Shown here in pieces: positions 37,192-50,400 of a DNA stretch of 64,000 bases. Location of the stretch: positions 20,892,370 through 20,956,369 of the forward strand of contig NC_045140.1 in assembly GCF_008831285.2 (NCBI RefSeq), read 5' to 3'. The notes beneath the pieces were generated by a model that worked only from the letters and a program-made list of their open reading frames with translations, was not told the DNA's origin and did not search any database. How positions within the stretch are numbered: position 1 is the stretch's first letter; each line of letters starts with the position of its first letter. The DNA comes from Nymphaea colorata. Taxonomy: Eukaryota; Streptophyta; Magnoliopsida; Nymphaeales; Nymphaeaceae. The translations under genes were made by a program, and so were the position numbers.

Positions 37192-40155
37192 TCATGTGAG
37201 CGACGAGTTTCGATTATGTTGGTGGTGGTGGCTCCCTTTCTTGGCTTCTACCCATGTTCTCTCATGTGAATCACATACTTGAGTCTTGAATTTGCACCCA
37301 AACTTCTTCGTGAATGAGCTCCATCCACCATTGCCACCAACTTCCGCATCACCACCGCCGCCACCGCCGCCACTACTACCACCACCAACACCGCCGCCCT
37401 TCTTGGCCTTATCAAACTTTCGTATAGCCCGCCTCATTGTAGAGCACTCACGCTCGAGCTCGTGCACGCGAGCTCTCATGCTGTCCATGTCGAAGCGGAG
37501 AACCTGATTGTTCCTAACTGTAGTCTGCCATGGTTGCGCAGCAGGGGACTGGCCCAAGAAGGCGATGTGGTCCTGTAGGCGGACCGGGTGGCCGGAATCC
37601 GGTAGTGATGCATCTGGAGCTACGATGGAGCCAGCGATGGCATTCCGGAGCTGTAGCTGCTCGAAGAAGAGGACCTGTACCACAACTCTAAGTGGAAGCC
37701 TCTCGTTCTGGGCAGCGTGGGTGCACGCTTCGAGCGTGAGCTTTTGGCAATCTATCAAGCTACAGATCTTCTCCCGTTCTTCGTCGGAAATCCATGGATG
37801 TGCCTAATGACATTTTCAGTAACTCGAAAAATCAGATAAAGATACGCATAAATGATGATGATTAATCGACAGGAAACAGATGGGCGTACGACGTAAATGG
37901 TGCTTTATCACAATCAAAGCACCAATTACCAGTAGGTATTAACTTAGAAGTACACATCTTAACGTAGCATCTAGGATAGAGAACTGCAGATGGTCAATTT
38001 CCAGAACCATTTGATAAAAAAGCAGAAGTTCAGGTCTGCATCTGAACTAAACTTCAGTTCCTAATGGAGAATGAAGCGAAAAGAACATTGGGAAGTCCCA
38101 ACAGTGACTAATGAATCCGACTCGGAACAAAGAGAATGAGATAAACGTTCTCCCTCGTTTGGCAGCATTCCCTGAAATTGGGGGATCTTGAGGATCTGAA
38201 AGAGACCTGCTCTGAGCTAGTAGGTGTGGAACTTCACCATTGAGGGTTGCTAGGGAGTAATGGATTTGACCTGCCCGTATTTGCTGATACCTCGACTAAA
38301 CTGGCCACCCCTCGATTCATGAACCAACTAACCCATTTCTTGGTTTTGGCTGCCCTACTTAGGGTTAACAAACCCAGCAGGCAGCAGCTTCCCTGGTTGG
38401 CAGTGGCACATCCATGGCGACAAACCATCCAGATGAGCACTCAGCCATTGGTTTGGCATCGTGGCGACACTCGCCGTCGACTTAGACTCGAGAATGGGAA
38501 CTAATGCATACTCTAAAAAACTCGGGAAATATAATCAAGAAGTGATGAATAATCTTGATATGCAACAGATGACAAGAGATGAAAAAAGAGCGTTTGTTCT
38601 AGTGTTACCTTGAGATAGACATCGATGGCGCGATAGAGGCCGTCGTCATAAACCCTAGCGTGATCCGGAAGCGCCACGGCCAAGTTATAGAACTTCTCCG
38701 GCTTCAAATTGCCGTCGGACGCGATTTCTGCAAGATACCCATCCATCAATTTTCCGACCGCCATCACTGGATTCATTCCTGGCGAATTCCCGTATCTCCT
38801 GGCCTCTTCTTCATCCTCCTCCCCTTCTTCCTCTGCATCTGCGCCACCGCAGCCCTCAAGGAAATACTCGAGAATCCTTTCCACACAATCGATGTCGTAG
38901 AGAGTCTCGATGAGGTAGGAGTAGCTCGGCAGCAGCAGGTCGTCCAGTGTCGCCTGGTCCAGCTGCGCTGCGATTTTCCTCTCCAGTGTCGTCCGGCACG
39001 AGTCCGACGCGCTTAGGATGTTCGCTGTCCTGAGCAGCCCGAACAGAAGCCTCGCCGTCGTGGTGGGGTTGCTACTCTTCCTCACCGGCATATGGCTCAC
39101 CACAGTCTCCAATAGCTCCCTCTGCTCGTCCTCTGTTGCGACGGAAGCAGAATGCGAGGACGAAACCCGGTTCCTCCGCGACAGGCCCGGGATGAACTTC
39201 TTGGCGTAGCAAACCAGTGACCCCTCGATGCTCTCGGGGTTCAAATCGCGAGCTTCCATGGCGGAGACGACCCTTTTGTAGAAGGGCAGCCCCAGAACAG
39301 CCAGCTCATCATACCACCAATCGGGCCTTACCTGATCCCGGTGCCGTAGACCGGTGTCGATCCCATTCCAGAGAATGCTACCGTTGGGGCTCGCCAGATC
39401 GCCCGACGCCAACTGGTCGGCGCCAGCATTCATTGCAATGGCGTCGATGCACCTTTCAACAATGCCGAGATCCTCGGCCGTCGGTAGCAGACGCTCGCAG
39501 GAGCTCAGCGTCTTGACGGCGTCTTTGAGGCTTCGGAGCACAGACTGGTTCAGGAATGCCTCTGTCCTCGCGATGAGATTGCCATCGCCGTGCTCCTCCG
39601 TCATTTCGAGATACTCCGCCGCGCAGCGGAGGGGGGCGACGTTCAACGGTGTGAGCTCCACCTTGACGCCGTAGCAGAACTTTGCGGCGATCTCGAACGC
39701 CTCGGAGCCACCGGGGAAGCCCGGGAGGTTCAGTAGGTAGCACTCCTCCTCCTCCTCCTCCTCCTCCTCCTCCTCTTCCTCTCCTTCTCTGTGCGTTGAG
39801 ATCTCTTGCTCCGTGATCATTCTGTGTAGCTTTCCACTCCTTGACATCAACGGGAACTGAAAAAGAAAAGGAAAAGAACAGGTAAAATCTTCACCAAGAA
39901 GAAGTACGGAAAAGAGGGAGAAATATCAGGCAACGGACCTTGTGAAGATGAAAGGCCATCTCTTCCACTTCTATGATGACGTCGCTGGGTAAACCGGTGG
40001 TGCAGAACCTGAGAAGAAAAGAAGAAAACGAGAAGACAACAGAAACTACGTCAGAGAGTCCTCCGCACCCAAATTCATGTTTCACTGAGAGAGAGATGGG
40101 AGAGACAGTCGGCTGACCATGCTTGGCCCTTCGACGGGGGCTTCTCTGACGCCAT
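37192..40155 (-). CDS. NPH3/RPT2-like BTB/POZ protein (At5g66560-like)
   Basis: Member of the NRL family, plasma-membrane-linked substrate adaptors for CUL3 E3 ligases and signalling scaffolds, best known from phototropism (NPH3). Four exons on the minus strand, 40155-40118, 40008-39939, 39856-38609 and 37803-37192, join to 1,968 nt and 655 residues, a normal family size. The BTB part begins at [18 protein letters not shown] (13-30) and continues through [19 protein letters not shown]. The NPH3 domain follows, with [50 protein letters not shown] and, in the last exon, [20 protein letters not shown]. The C terminus has a coiled-coil-like stretch ([19 protein letters not shown]), a Gly run and the conserved [16 protein letters not shown]. 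The overall match is best to Arabidopsis At5g66560, as I remember it. A run of 13 Glu (62-74) interrupts the BTB region. The short first exon ([12 protein letters not shown] plus TG) was found from its splice phase. Confidence 0.95.
39737..39784. repeat. In-frame (CTC)n microsatellite coding poly-Glu
   Basis: Eleven CTC triplets followed by TTC and CTC on the plus strand encode 13 consecutive Glu in the NPH3-like protein. This is a slippage-prone coding repeat inside the BTB region. Confidence 0.95.
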
Positions 40156-41890
40156 TTCTGTCACACTCTCTATTCGGTGAAGCAGAGCAAATCCTCCCCT
40201 TCCTCCTGAGCTCAAAGAACGAAGAAGGGAGCGGAATTCACAAACCAAGCTGCTTCTTCTCCTCCCGATCTACCGCGTCCCTCGGCCGATCTCCGTCGCA
40301 TCTTCTTCAGAAAAGAGAAAAAAGAAAAGCAAGCTTCGATAGAGAGAGAGAGAGAGAGAGCACCCCTTGACAATGACTGCAAGCGCTAAACAACCCAACA
40401 AAACTCGAGATACCAACTAGCAGCAGCAGCAACAACAGCAACCAAAAGAAGCATTAAAGGAAAGAGCGATCGAAAAGATGGTAGTTGTGGATAGCAGCAA
40501 CTACTTTTACCGTTCCGGCTTGCAACTACCGTCTCTCTCTCTCTCTCTCTTCCCCCGGGCAAGTCCTTCCTATATCAGGCCAGAGACTCTCTCTCGACTC
40601 TCTCTCTCTCCCCTTATCAACTATCTCTGTGTATCGCGCGGGTGAGTCGGGGGAGGCAGAGGCAGGGAAGCAGATGGAGAGGACGGTTTTGGAATAAAGA
40701 ATGGACGCATTGGTCCGGTCATCAGGCTCTTCGGCCATGGTGGCAAGCTTCCAGGAAAAAACAACTTTTCTTTTTATTGCCCTCACCTTTGCAGGCTCCT
40801 TTTAGGAATTTACTATTTAAAATATTAGAGAGGGAGACAGACCTTTTCGACGTCCACAACAGCAAGTCAAGGGTGAAATGGGAGGAGGGAAAAAAAAAAG
40901 GATGAAGAGAGAGAAATTAATTTTTTTTTCTCTTACTTCATTCACTTTAATTCATTTTTAAAAGGCGTTTGGATGATACTTAAAATCAAAATCAAGTCTT
41001 GAAGATAAAGCCTGGAACTTGGATTTGAAGTGTTTGGATATCAACAAAATTGGGTTTCACAAAAACTTAGTTCAGGCAAAACTTGATTGATTTTGTAAGA
41101 AGGAGCGAAAAACCTGACCCCTACGTGATTTATAAAATCTAGATTTTGAGTGTGTCATTGAATTTTCAAAACTCATTGAAGAATAAGAAGAGACGAGACA
41201 CGACTCTTTTTCAAAGAAGCCGGCATCCCCCGCGTATCCGAGAATTTAAAAACCGAAATAATATTAAAAAATTTGTTTACTTAACTTTTTCAGCCTATAA
41301 ATAATTTAAAATCACTCGTATCAGTAGACACACATGGTCCCGTATCAGCCGATACGCTGTCGCGTCAAAAGTTGAAAAATATATGAGAAGTCGTGGTCAC
41401 CTCGTTGAAAATTAAATTATATTCTAACGTGCTTGCATTATTGCATAATAAACACTAATCATTTTGATAATATTTATACTTTTTTCCTAAAAAACCTTTT
41501 AGAAAACTTCACCCGTGTTTGATGACCTCCAGAATAGCTTTTCCTTCCTCAATCATGCAAAAGGTGTGCTGGATGGGTAAAATTAACCCACCTGTGCATC
41601 CAGGTGAAAAGTTACCAGCGTTAAACTTTTACAACTAGAAGGTCGAAATATTTAGAATGGATGGCCAGGAAATTTTATTTACGTGCATGATTCTTCTTTT
41701 TTCGTTGGTATTGAGTACCTCCTAAATCTCTTTGATGAAATTTTATAAGATGAAAAGCTTTTGCTCATCTTAATATGCATCTTGCACCCATAAATAATGA
41801 TTTTACGTAAAGTTTCAGGATATTCTTACTACTTAGTATTAAACCAGCAATATTTCCTCACGAACACAGTGGTGAAAACGAATTATCGCA
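40156..41890. other. 5' region of the NPH3-like gene and gene-free DNA
   Basis: The first 450 bp upstream of the start codon are CT/GA-rich (GA run 40340-40360, CT runs near 40533 and 40590), as in many plant 5' UTRs and promoters. AT-rich DNA follows without a recognised gene. Confidence 0.45.
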
Positions 41891-41895
41891 TGAAC

Positions 41896-41997
41896 ATGGC
41901 AAACAGTAGCCGTCCCCGTACAGTTTATTCTTTTATTTTTGTCCTGTTAATTGTCTCAGGCTTTTTTATACATGTTCCTGCAGAGAGCATTGAATGA
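41896..41997 (+). CDS. Small frame with a signal-peptide-like N terminus
   Basis: From the Met at 41896 the frame codes for 33 residues: a short basic start (MANSSRPRTV), a hydrophobic core (YSFIFVLLIVSGFFI) and a possible cleavage end (HVPAESIE), then a stop. It resembles the leader of a small secreted peptide whose mature part is missing. It could also be chance; no downstream exon was found. The open frame itself extends upstream to 41797. Confidence 0.2.
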   Translation: MANSSRPRTVYSFIFVLLIVSGFFIHVPAESIE

Positions 41998-41999
41998 GA

Positions 42000-44030
42000 A
42001 CAGTTCGATTTCCTCTCTTCATGGCAATTTGTGGATTCTTGAAATTATGCAGGAGGGTTGGATATTGGTTGCTCCCAGTAATGGCAGAAACATTTAATAT
42101 AAAGAACATGGTTCCCGAAATAAGGGGCCGATGAAGAATCCGATCGGCCATTTTCACTGCCTGTGGCAGCATATAACTATTCTGTTATTTCTGTTCGGAA
42201 ACTTTGAAACTTACCGGCCACAAGCCTACAATTCAAATTTGGACTAACAAGAAGAAGAAGAAGAAACGGCGAGTCCACGTGCTTGTCGCCATTCTCAGAG
42301 AAACACGAGCATATCGGCCGATGCACATCGAGCATATCGCCCTTTCAGATCTCTAATTGATTTATTAGTCATTAAACTGCATATAAACTCTGTGCCGAGA
42401 ATCGTAATATGATTCGTGTTTCTTTGCCAGATTCCATTAAACAGATTACAAATTGATTTGGTAATCTGGTGTATCTAATTCATTCACATTGCCGCATCAA
42501 ACTATTCGAAAGCAAGATGGGTTTACGAGATCCAGAACTCGATATATATATCAGTTCAATCCTCCAGAAGGGAATCTGCTTAAATCCAAACTGTCTATAA
42601 AGGAGAAAATGAATTCTCCTGACCTGCCTTCTATCTTTTAGACAAAGGAGACACATGGATGTGCTCCTCTCCTCTAATATTTTGTCGCAGACTTTACGAA
42701 CCAGTCCACGATTTCTTCTCAAAACTTTTCCGAATGTGCCAAAGAGAGCGCTGCCCACCTGGTTAAAGGGGTTGAGAAATCAAGAAGCGAAGAAAGGTCC
42801 GCGTTTGCATAATTTAATGGCTGCCTGGTGACGCTGGATTGCTGCAGAAGAAAGAAAAGAACACTTGTGACGACTACAATGGCGTGCGTCCATGAAGTTG
42901 GAAGTTAGGAGCATTCTCAAGAGTCTTACCAACTAAAACCTACCAATTCTGCAGTGGCTTATCCAGATGCTGTTTAAAAACTTGTTTAAGAAGATTTTTT
43001 GTCTCATCAATTCGGAGACGATGGTGTTGAAGATCTCCATAACACGAGGCATGTTGGAGGATGTTTCAAAGAGAACGTTGGAGATATTCACTTTCATTAT
43101 TTCAGTAACACCATCATTAACGCCGTCACCAAAATCTTGTTTTGGTCACAGGCTGATCTAAGATTCCTTATATGTGGGACCAATAATGTAAACAAACACT
43201 AGTTTAATTTTACCATCATGTGAAAAAGATTATTTGAGTTCTTTAGTTTATGACCAAAACCTTATATTTTAAGTTTTGTCTATTGCGGGTTCGACTTAAC
43301 TAAATTCACAGATTTGTGATTCTCAATGATATCAAATTACCTCAAATCTCGGATCCGAGGTTACCAAACACCACCTTATAACTTAAAAGAAACAAAATCC
43401 TTTAACATGGTTTTGGTGGAAAGCGTCTTTAATTGTGTTTGAATGGAGAGTGTATAGGTCCAAGAAAGCTTAGTTGAGCTCCCAAATCCGGAAAGGACAG
43501 AATATTCCAGTGAGGAAGCAGAGGAAGCTCTGACAGAGAGACTATTTTCTTTTAGTATACTTCCAAATTTCCTCCAAGACCGAAAAGTTTCAAAACTCCT
43601 CAATATCATAAACAAATAACCGAGAAAAGTAATTTTCCTTAACTTGGAAAATGTTCACCAGGCTGAAAGTAACGCTCAAGATTTGCTGATCTCTGGAAAA
43701 TATAATATCTTGTCTTACTTTGAATTTTATATTACCAAGATTCACGAATCATGAAGCTGTGCTCCATAGATGGGCAAATCGAAGTTATATACATGTATAT
43801 TGCATATCTTGTATATTGAAGTGCAACATAATCTAACTAGGAATTTGACATCAGCAGAGGTTTTTTTTTTACTTCATCTTCGTGTGCAATCCCCAAAGAG
43901 ATAAAATTCAATTCAAGGGACACTGGACCCAATTAAACCAACGGTACTTTGAGGTGTTTCAATTCATAAATTATTATATACGCATCGAGAAAACACAAAG
44001 TTTTGTCTTCATATTTTTGTTCTTACACGA
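42000..44030. other. No recognised gene
   Basis: A minus-strand frame over about 43150-42960 reads FETSSNMPRVMEIFNTIVSE and a plus-strand one near 43480 reads ELPNPERTEYSSEEAEEAL. Neither matches a family I know. Confidence 0.3.
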
Positions 44031-44033
44031 AGA

Positions 44034-44252
44034 TTGATTACATCCATGCGGATAAGTTCAGGAACAAAGCAATTGATCCTCCTGCTAGTTTTCTCCTGCG
44101 GTAAAACCAGGCAGCATCTGCTCACTAGGAACACAGTCATGTTCTTGAACTCCAGTGCTTCTCTTGGTATTATAAATCTCTTGACTTTAAGTAAACCCTC
44201 TTCAAAGTCAGGAACTTCATCATGTGTTTTAGGACTCGAAAACTATTATTGA
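44034..44252 (+). pseudogene. Possible decayed PGG-domain (ankyrin-type) fragment
   Basis: The frame contains KTRQHLLTRNTVMFLNSSAS followed by LGIINLLTLSKPSSKSG, which resembles the second half of the membrane-spanning PGG domain of plant ankyrin-repeat proteins. The part upstream (near 44085-44100) suggests a PGG core in a neighbouring frame, so the reading would need a one-base change. No ankyrin repeats were seen nearby. Weak evidence, by eye only. Confidence 0.25.
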
Positions 44253-44459
44253 ATCTGTCAGATGGCTGTGGCCAGCCAATCTGCAGACGTATATGTAGGA
44301 AGAACTTCAAGGTCGAAATTTGAGACGGCCCTACAAGAAACGTCACAAACGCTTGTTGGCTTGCTCTAAAAGTAGAATGCAACTTACCAGAAGTTGGTGG
44401 ACTTGATTGGGCGCAGGAAAGGCTTAGTTGTGTTGTTAATTTCACCCACTTGCTACTTT

Positions 44460-47400
44460 ATATGCTTCTTTACTGTTGATGCTCAAGTGGATCTTTTGAG
44501 ATGAGCTTTGTTCAGGGGAGAAGCCTCTAAACAACTTTTCGAAAGGGGCTGAATAGTATTTTCAAAATTTGTAAAAAAAAAATGTATGCATAAACTTTTT
44601 TTTCCTCTTAAACAAGCCACCATATTAGGACTCCAATAAAAAAAAAGGGCCTTTTATATTTCAAAATCTTCTGATACCGGTGATTTTTTAACTACGTTCC
44701 CGTATTTCGTGTAGCTCAGATTCTAACGCGATTTCAGACATCAGTGTCTGCTTAAGATCAGATACCCATTTGTCACCGAAGCATGATACTTTCTGTGAAA
44801 GCCAAAAGTCTGACGCGCTTTTCTGAAATTGGACTAAAATATTACCCCTAAAACAAAGCAAAACAAAATTCCGGCAGAGAAGAAAAGGGTTCGAACTTTA
44901 TAAGCCACCTGCTGCACCGTAATAATTTTCTTTTCAATCATGCTCGATGTCATTGCTTCTGCTCACCCACCCCCCTCAAATTTTAAACTGCCGCAGCCAA
45001 TCAATGGCGATCAGATCGGAAGCGGGAAAGGTGGTCGACAAAAAACTGGCTGCTCGGTGCGACCAATCCACATCATTCTACAATCCAGGCTCCCATATTC
45101 AGCTAAATGGCCCGGTCCCAGGCTTATATGAGGAACAGCTCACTGGTTCCATCCTTTTTGCTAAAGCTCCAACTTCTGCAGTGCAGTAGAGGCTGGACCA
45201 TGAGCAGCATTGGTCAGAGCGCAGAACAGGGCACCGGTCACCTTCGAGTAGTACCACGAGAACTAGATACTTCGCCTTTGAAAGTAGCAACACGAATCGT
45301 GGATCATAAATTTTAGCCTGCAGCAGAAATGGCAGGATGCCCATAAAACGCTCTTGTGGCTGCAAGGCAAGGCAAGGCAAGAATGTGAAATAGGTGGCGA
45401 CCATGATTCTGATCTCTATTTTTTGATAGGTATGGAGGGCCTCTGAGCAGTTCATGTCAAGAGATGCAGTGTGCCGGTAGTGAATCCTTTTGCCATTTTC
45501 AATTTCAATGGCCTGAAGTCCATTGCTCTATGGAATCAGAAAGTTTAAGTTAAATGCACTAACAATACGTAATAAATATGAGAAAAACTTTATTTACAGA
45601 TCAAGTAAACATTGTCAAGAACTAGACGAGCAGTTGGGCCAATGTTCATGATCATTTCTTGAGCAAAATATGGTGAATCTCTAATGAATAAGAAAAAAGG
45701 GCAAAAGGAAGAAAGGAAGGTCACAGGACAACGGACTGTGGTGATGGAAACAGCACAATACTGATAGCTTCAGGCCACCGTGATTCGACAGCTTCAATAT
45801 AAACATGGAAAAATGTCTGCAGCTAGCCAAAGGCGCCACCTCTCCTGTTGCTTTTCCTTTGGGTATTTAGTAGATGATAAGTAGCCACTAGTGCTTGATT
45901 CGTGAAGACACCCAAGTGACCTTTTATCAATTTCCGTCGACGGAGTTCTTTGAATCCTTCGCAAATTATACACGGTTTTGCCTGAGAGCAAATTCAGTAA
46001 CCTGGCACATCAGATTCGTAAAATCGATCTGACATCTATTAAATCCTATGATTGGATTCCACTTGCGAGTCTTTAGATGGCCACAAGCTCACACCAGTTG
46101 GAAGTAGGAATAATGGCACCGCAGAGTTCCACATCTGTGGAGATGGCTAACTTCTTCTTGCTATTATGGGCACTTGGCTTCTTCCACATCCATGGAGACG
46201 GCCAACTTTTTATCGGTATTTGCCGATCACAGATCATCAACTGCCAACTTTTACGAACAGGCCCATGTGCTTAAGACACATACATTTGGGAGTGGTTGAG
46301 AAAAACACATGTCATGAACTGTATACTATGCATCCTGATGTGCATAACCACCACTTACCACTTACGTAAGGGTCACCCAGTAAAGTAAAGTAGCATCAGA
46401 AGGTCACAAGAAAATGCAGCCAAACTATAAGGACAAGAGATACATGCGCATACAAATACAAAGGAACTTGGAAACCGTGGGTATGTTTGAGGACCACGGA
46501 TGTTACCCATAGTTTCTGCCTGTAGGTTGCGACTGCCTTCTCCTTTACTACCCACAAGAAATTAGTCAAGTTTCTGTGTTGATTTCAGATTATGTCAGGT
46601 CAAGAAAATTAATTCCAAACCTTACCCACTAGAAATTAGTCAAGTTTCTGTGTTGGTTTCAGATTATGTCAGGTCAAGAAAATTAATGCCAATCCTGACC
46701 CATACAATTTTCAAACATATTCAATGTGCAAAAGGAAGAGATTGATCAGTTGCTGCGGAACCTATGCTAAGAACAATTATATTAAATTTGTATGTTTTTT
46801 ATCTCATAGAGTAACCATTTCAGGTTAGAAGTTCTTCTTCAAAAAAACTTTCGTTTTGATCTCGACCGCCTTTTAACCTACATCGGCTTTTCCGAGCACA
46901 AGCCTGACTTCTTGCTGACAACCGATAAACTATGTCGCGTTGGAACACTTGAATCCCTACATTTTCTGACCTGGAGTTTGAAAAGTATTTGACACATTTT
47001 TTTTTTCAACTTAACTAGTATTTTAACTTAGACTTGTGGGACCATAAGAAAGAAAGGGGAGGAGCCCGCTCGCATGGGTTCTGACCCCATCTCAAATTTT
47101 CTTTTTAAAAAGAATTACATGTACATTTTAAAAAAAAAATTATTCGTTTTATATAAAAATTTTAAAAAATGATATTTTGGCCTGCATCAAAATTTGGAAA
47201 CTTTAATTTTCGTAAAAAAATTTTAGCCCCACCCCCGAACAAAGGTAATATTATATTTAACTGTTGATAGCAAATGAAGCTTAGATAAAAAAAAATATAC
47301 CATTTCTTTTCCCAATTCAAATACACCCTGTTGTTACCAAAGTGTATGCTGACAATCAAAACCAGAATGGAACTACTGCAATTTTCTTTGGCTATCTGGC

Positions 47401-50400
47401 ATCTTGCCTGCAGCAGTTAAGACTTCATGGATGCATCTGCATGTGTGTGTGTGTGTGTGTTGTAGGCACATGCATGTGTATTTCCATATTTGGAAGCCTT
47501 TTGGTATACTTGTCCCCCTGACTATTGTGGCATGCACATGCAACAGAGCAGGGATCGTCTGGTTCAAGCAGAGCAGCGGATGCTTTGCTCAATTTGGTGT
47601 GCTCGATTCACAGGTTGATTCTCTATAAATGGCTACTTGGCCTTCATATGGAACATGGTTCATCGACCAACTTGGTTACATTCAATTTTTAGCAGGTAGT
47701 TCTGGAGCAGCTACACATCCATAGTCTTGCATTGAATAGGAAATGACAGAAGATCTGCGAAATCACAGGTAGCTTTCTTATTTTATTATACTGCGCGGTG
47801 GACAAAAATCGAGCCATTTGAGCTACGGAGCATCAGGAGTTTCTGTCGGCCTTGGTGTTTCTGGCGTGTAGTTTCGGCTCCGCATAAATTTTGGCTGCCA
47901 ATTTCCATGCTGAATTCAGATTCACTGTAAGGTAGGTGAGCGTATTGCCCGCAATCTTTGTGGTAGGATGTTCGAAACACAGTTAAGTTTCATATGGGTG
48001 CTTAGCCAGAGTGCTGCATAGAAATGGTGGGATTTGATTAGTAGCAATAGATTTTGCTGGCACCATTTTAGCGGAAGTATAAGCTTCAATTTATAATGAT
48101 TATATTTGTTTAAGTGATCAAGGAGCACAGAGTTGCTTTGCTCTGATTCTTTCTTGATGACCATTGGATAGCCTGTTCATGAATAATCCTGGCCATATCT
48201 GCCAGTACTTAATCTTTCAAGCTTCTGCACTTGGCATTTGATTGCTTTCAGATTGGAAACTCACTGCTCCTGAACTATTTCTTTAGATCGTTGTGAAGTT
48301 TATTGAGAATTTGCTTCAAATGAATACAAATTGACTTGTGTAAACAACACAAAAAATATCACGATTCGTCCATTTGAATGACAAGCTACTTGTCAAAACA
48401 AGAACCTAGATTACACGACAATAGCAGATCATGGATATAGGTCGAAAGAAAGACTAGCATGTGGACACAGGTTTTTCAGTTGTCATTATAAAAAGCTTCA
48501 ACGATCTTCTTGTCGTTCAAGATTCAATAGGACCAATAAACGAGGACCATTAGAATCTCAATGTTTTAGACAACCTTGAGTTTTTAGATTTTAGAGGAAG
48601 CTTGGACGCAACTTTGTGTAGAAGGTCAGAGTGATCCAGGACACCTCACAGTTGCATGTCGCTCGACCGATCAAACTGTGTAACTTTGGGTCCAGATTTG
48701 ATAATTTATTGAACTTGTGTCTGCATTTCTCATATGAAGGAAGCATGATTTCATGAGAAAAAGAAGGCCTTCTCTTCACTGGTGAAACAAGTGTCCCCAA
48801 CGTAAGGGAGATGGTGGAACTACAAAATCTCATTTTCCGAAAACAAAGTCATACTTTTCCTTATTGCCAAGCAAAACGCTAGGGGCTGCAGATCAGATCC
48901 AGATCCATCACATATGGGACCTCAAGGGAGACTCCAGATGAAGGTTTGTTTTATGTTTCGTTGTTAGTTTCTTTTGTTTGGGAATTCATTTATATGCATA
49001 ATGCTAGAAATCTATGTATTAGGATCCCATGCATTTGCATCTAAGTAGATCTAGGTTCTTAAAGTTGGCTCCAGATCAATTGATCCTTTTTCTCTCTGGG
49101 TATCAAGGGCCTTAGATTTAATTTGTAGTAAAGTTCAACGTTTTGAGTTAGAAATTTTTTCTTCAATTGTTTACTTTATTTCCTGCCACCCTAATTTCTA
49201 GGTTACTTTGTTTCAGCCATTATTTTTCCTGCATGTATTCACTCTGGTTTTACCCAAGTTTTAGATTATGTCAGGGTTTATGATCTAAAACTCCCATTCA
49301 CAGCTAAAATTTCTGGCTCCGCTAGTGTCCTGACAGGCTCCATAGTTCAATGGGATTGATCAAAATTAAGTTAAGATCTATTCAGTTCAAAATCGAACTC
49401 TACCATGCATTTGTTATTTGGAATCCAGTGGTCAGATCTGGATTCGGCTCATGAGATTCCTCTGAGTGATTTCGATACCCACTAATAGGTCGGATCCAAT
49501 TCCACATGCGATCCGGATTTCATCGAGACGTATGTGAAGCTTCCTGGTTCCGAACAAGGCAGGCCGCGGAATTTGTGACTTGAAAATTCGTGGGTGGTGG
49601 AGAAGGCAGCGGCACTTGAAAGTTGACCAGGAATTAGGGAAGCCGCTGAAGACCTTGCTATTTTTACTCATAATTCAGCGCATGGGTCCAAAGATTCGAT
49701 TTATGAACTTTGTTTTTTTGCTAATAAAGAGAACCTGCATGTAGTGTTCCAATTCCTCTCTTCCACTAGATTGACGAGCGGCCGGCCGTGCCCTGGGCTC
49801 AGATTTCTGACTCCGCCGGTCAACTTGAATCATCTTCTCTACTTCCTTGCTCATAAGCATTCGGCAGTGAAGCCTGGACAAGCTTTAAACGGCAAATAGG
49901 TCTTAAGTTTACAAAAAGATTTGATTTGTTGTCTATTTCTTTTAGAGAGAGATAGAAGAGAGCGGTAAAAGAATGTCTCCCGATCAAAGAGACCCTCAAG
50001 GATTGAGAGCTTAGTTTGATTAACTTAGTTACTGATGGTTTTAGAGTTCTTGAGAACCTAGACAGGGAAGAAGTGTGAAAATAGTTGGAGATAGTGTGTG
50101 GTCTTTTCAAGATATAACATGGTGAACATATATATAAAATTGCACTTAATTTTGATTGAAATAATAAAAATTATCATAGTGTTTCAAGAGTCTTCATTTG
50201 ACTTGGGGATCTCTCGGAACATACGTATGACACTTAAAAATGTTGAAGTCCTCAGAATTAAAAGCGCTTCGCCTTCAACTTTGAAATATATCGCCACACT
50301 GACAATGAGATCACCGGATTTTCCCGATGTTCGACGAATTCAACCAGTCAATATGAAAACGTGTCGTAAATCAGAGAACTGCATGGCCACGCTTGTTGAG

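Noticed and set aside
38660-39674. Plus-strand frames of 60-118 codons opposite the NPH3-like gene
   Set aside because: Antisense shadows of a GC-rich coding exon.
43340-43372. GGTTACCAAACACCACC followed by TTA as a Harbinger terminus
   Set aside because: No opposite terminus found upstream.
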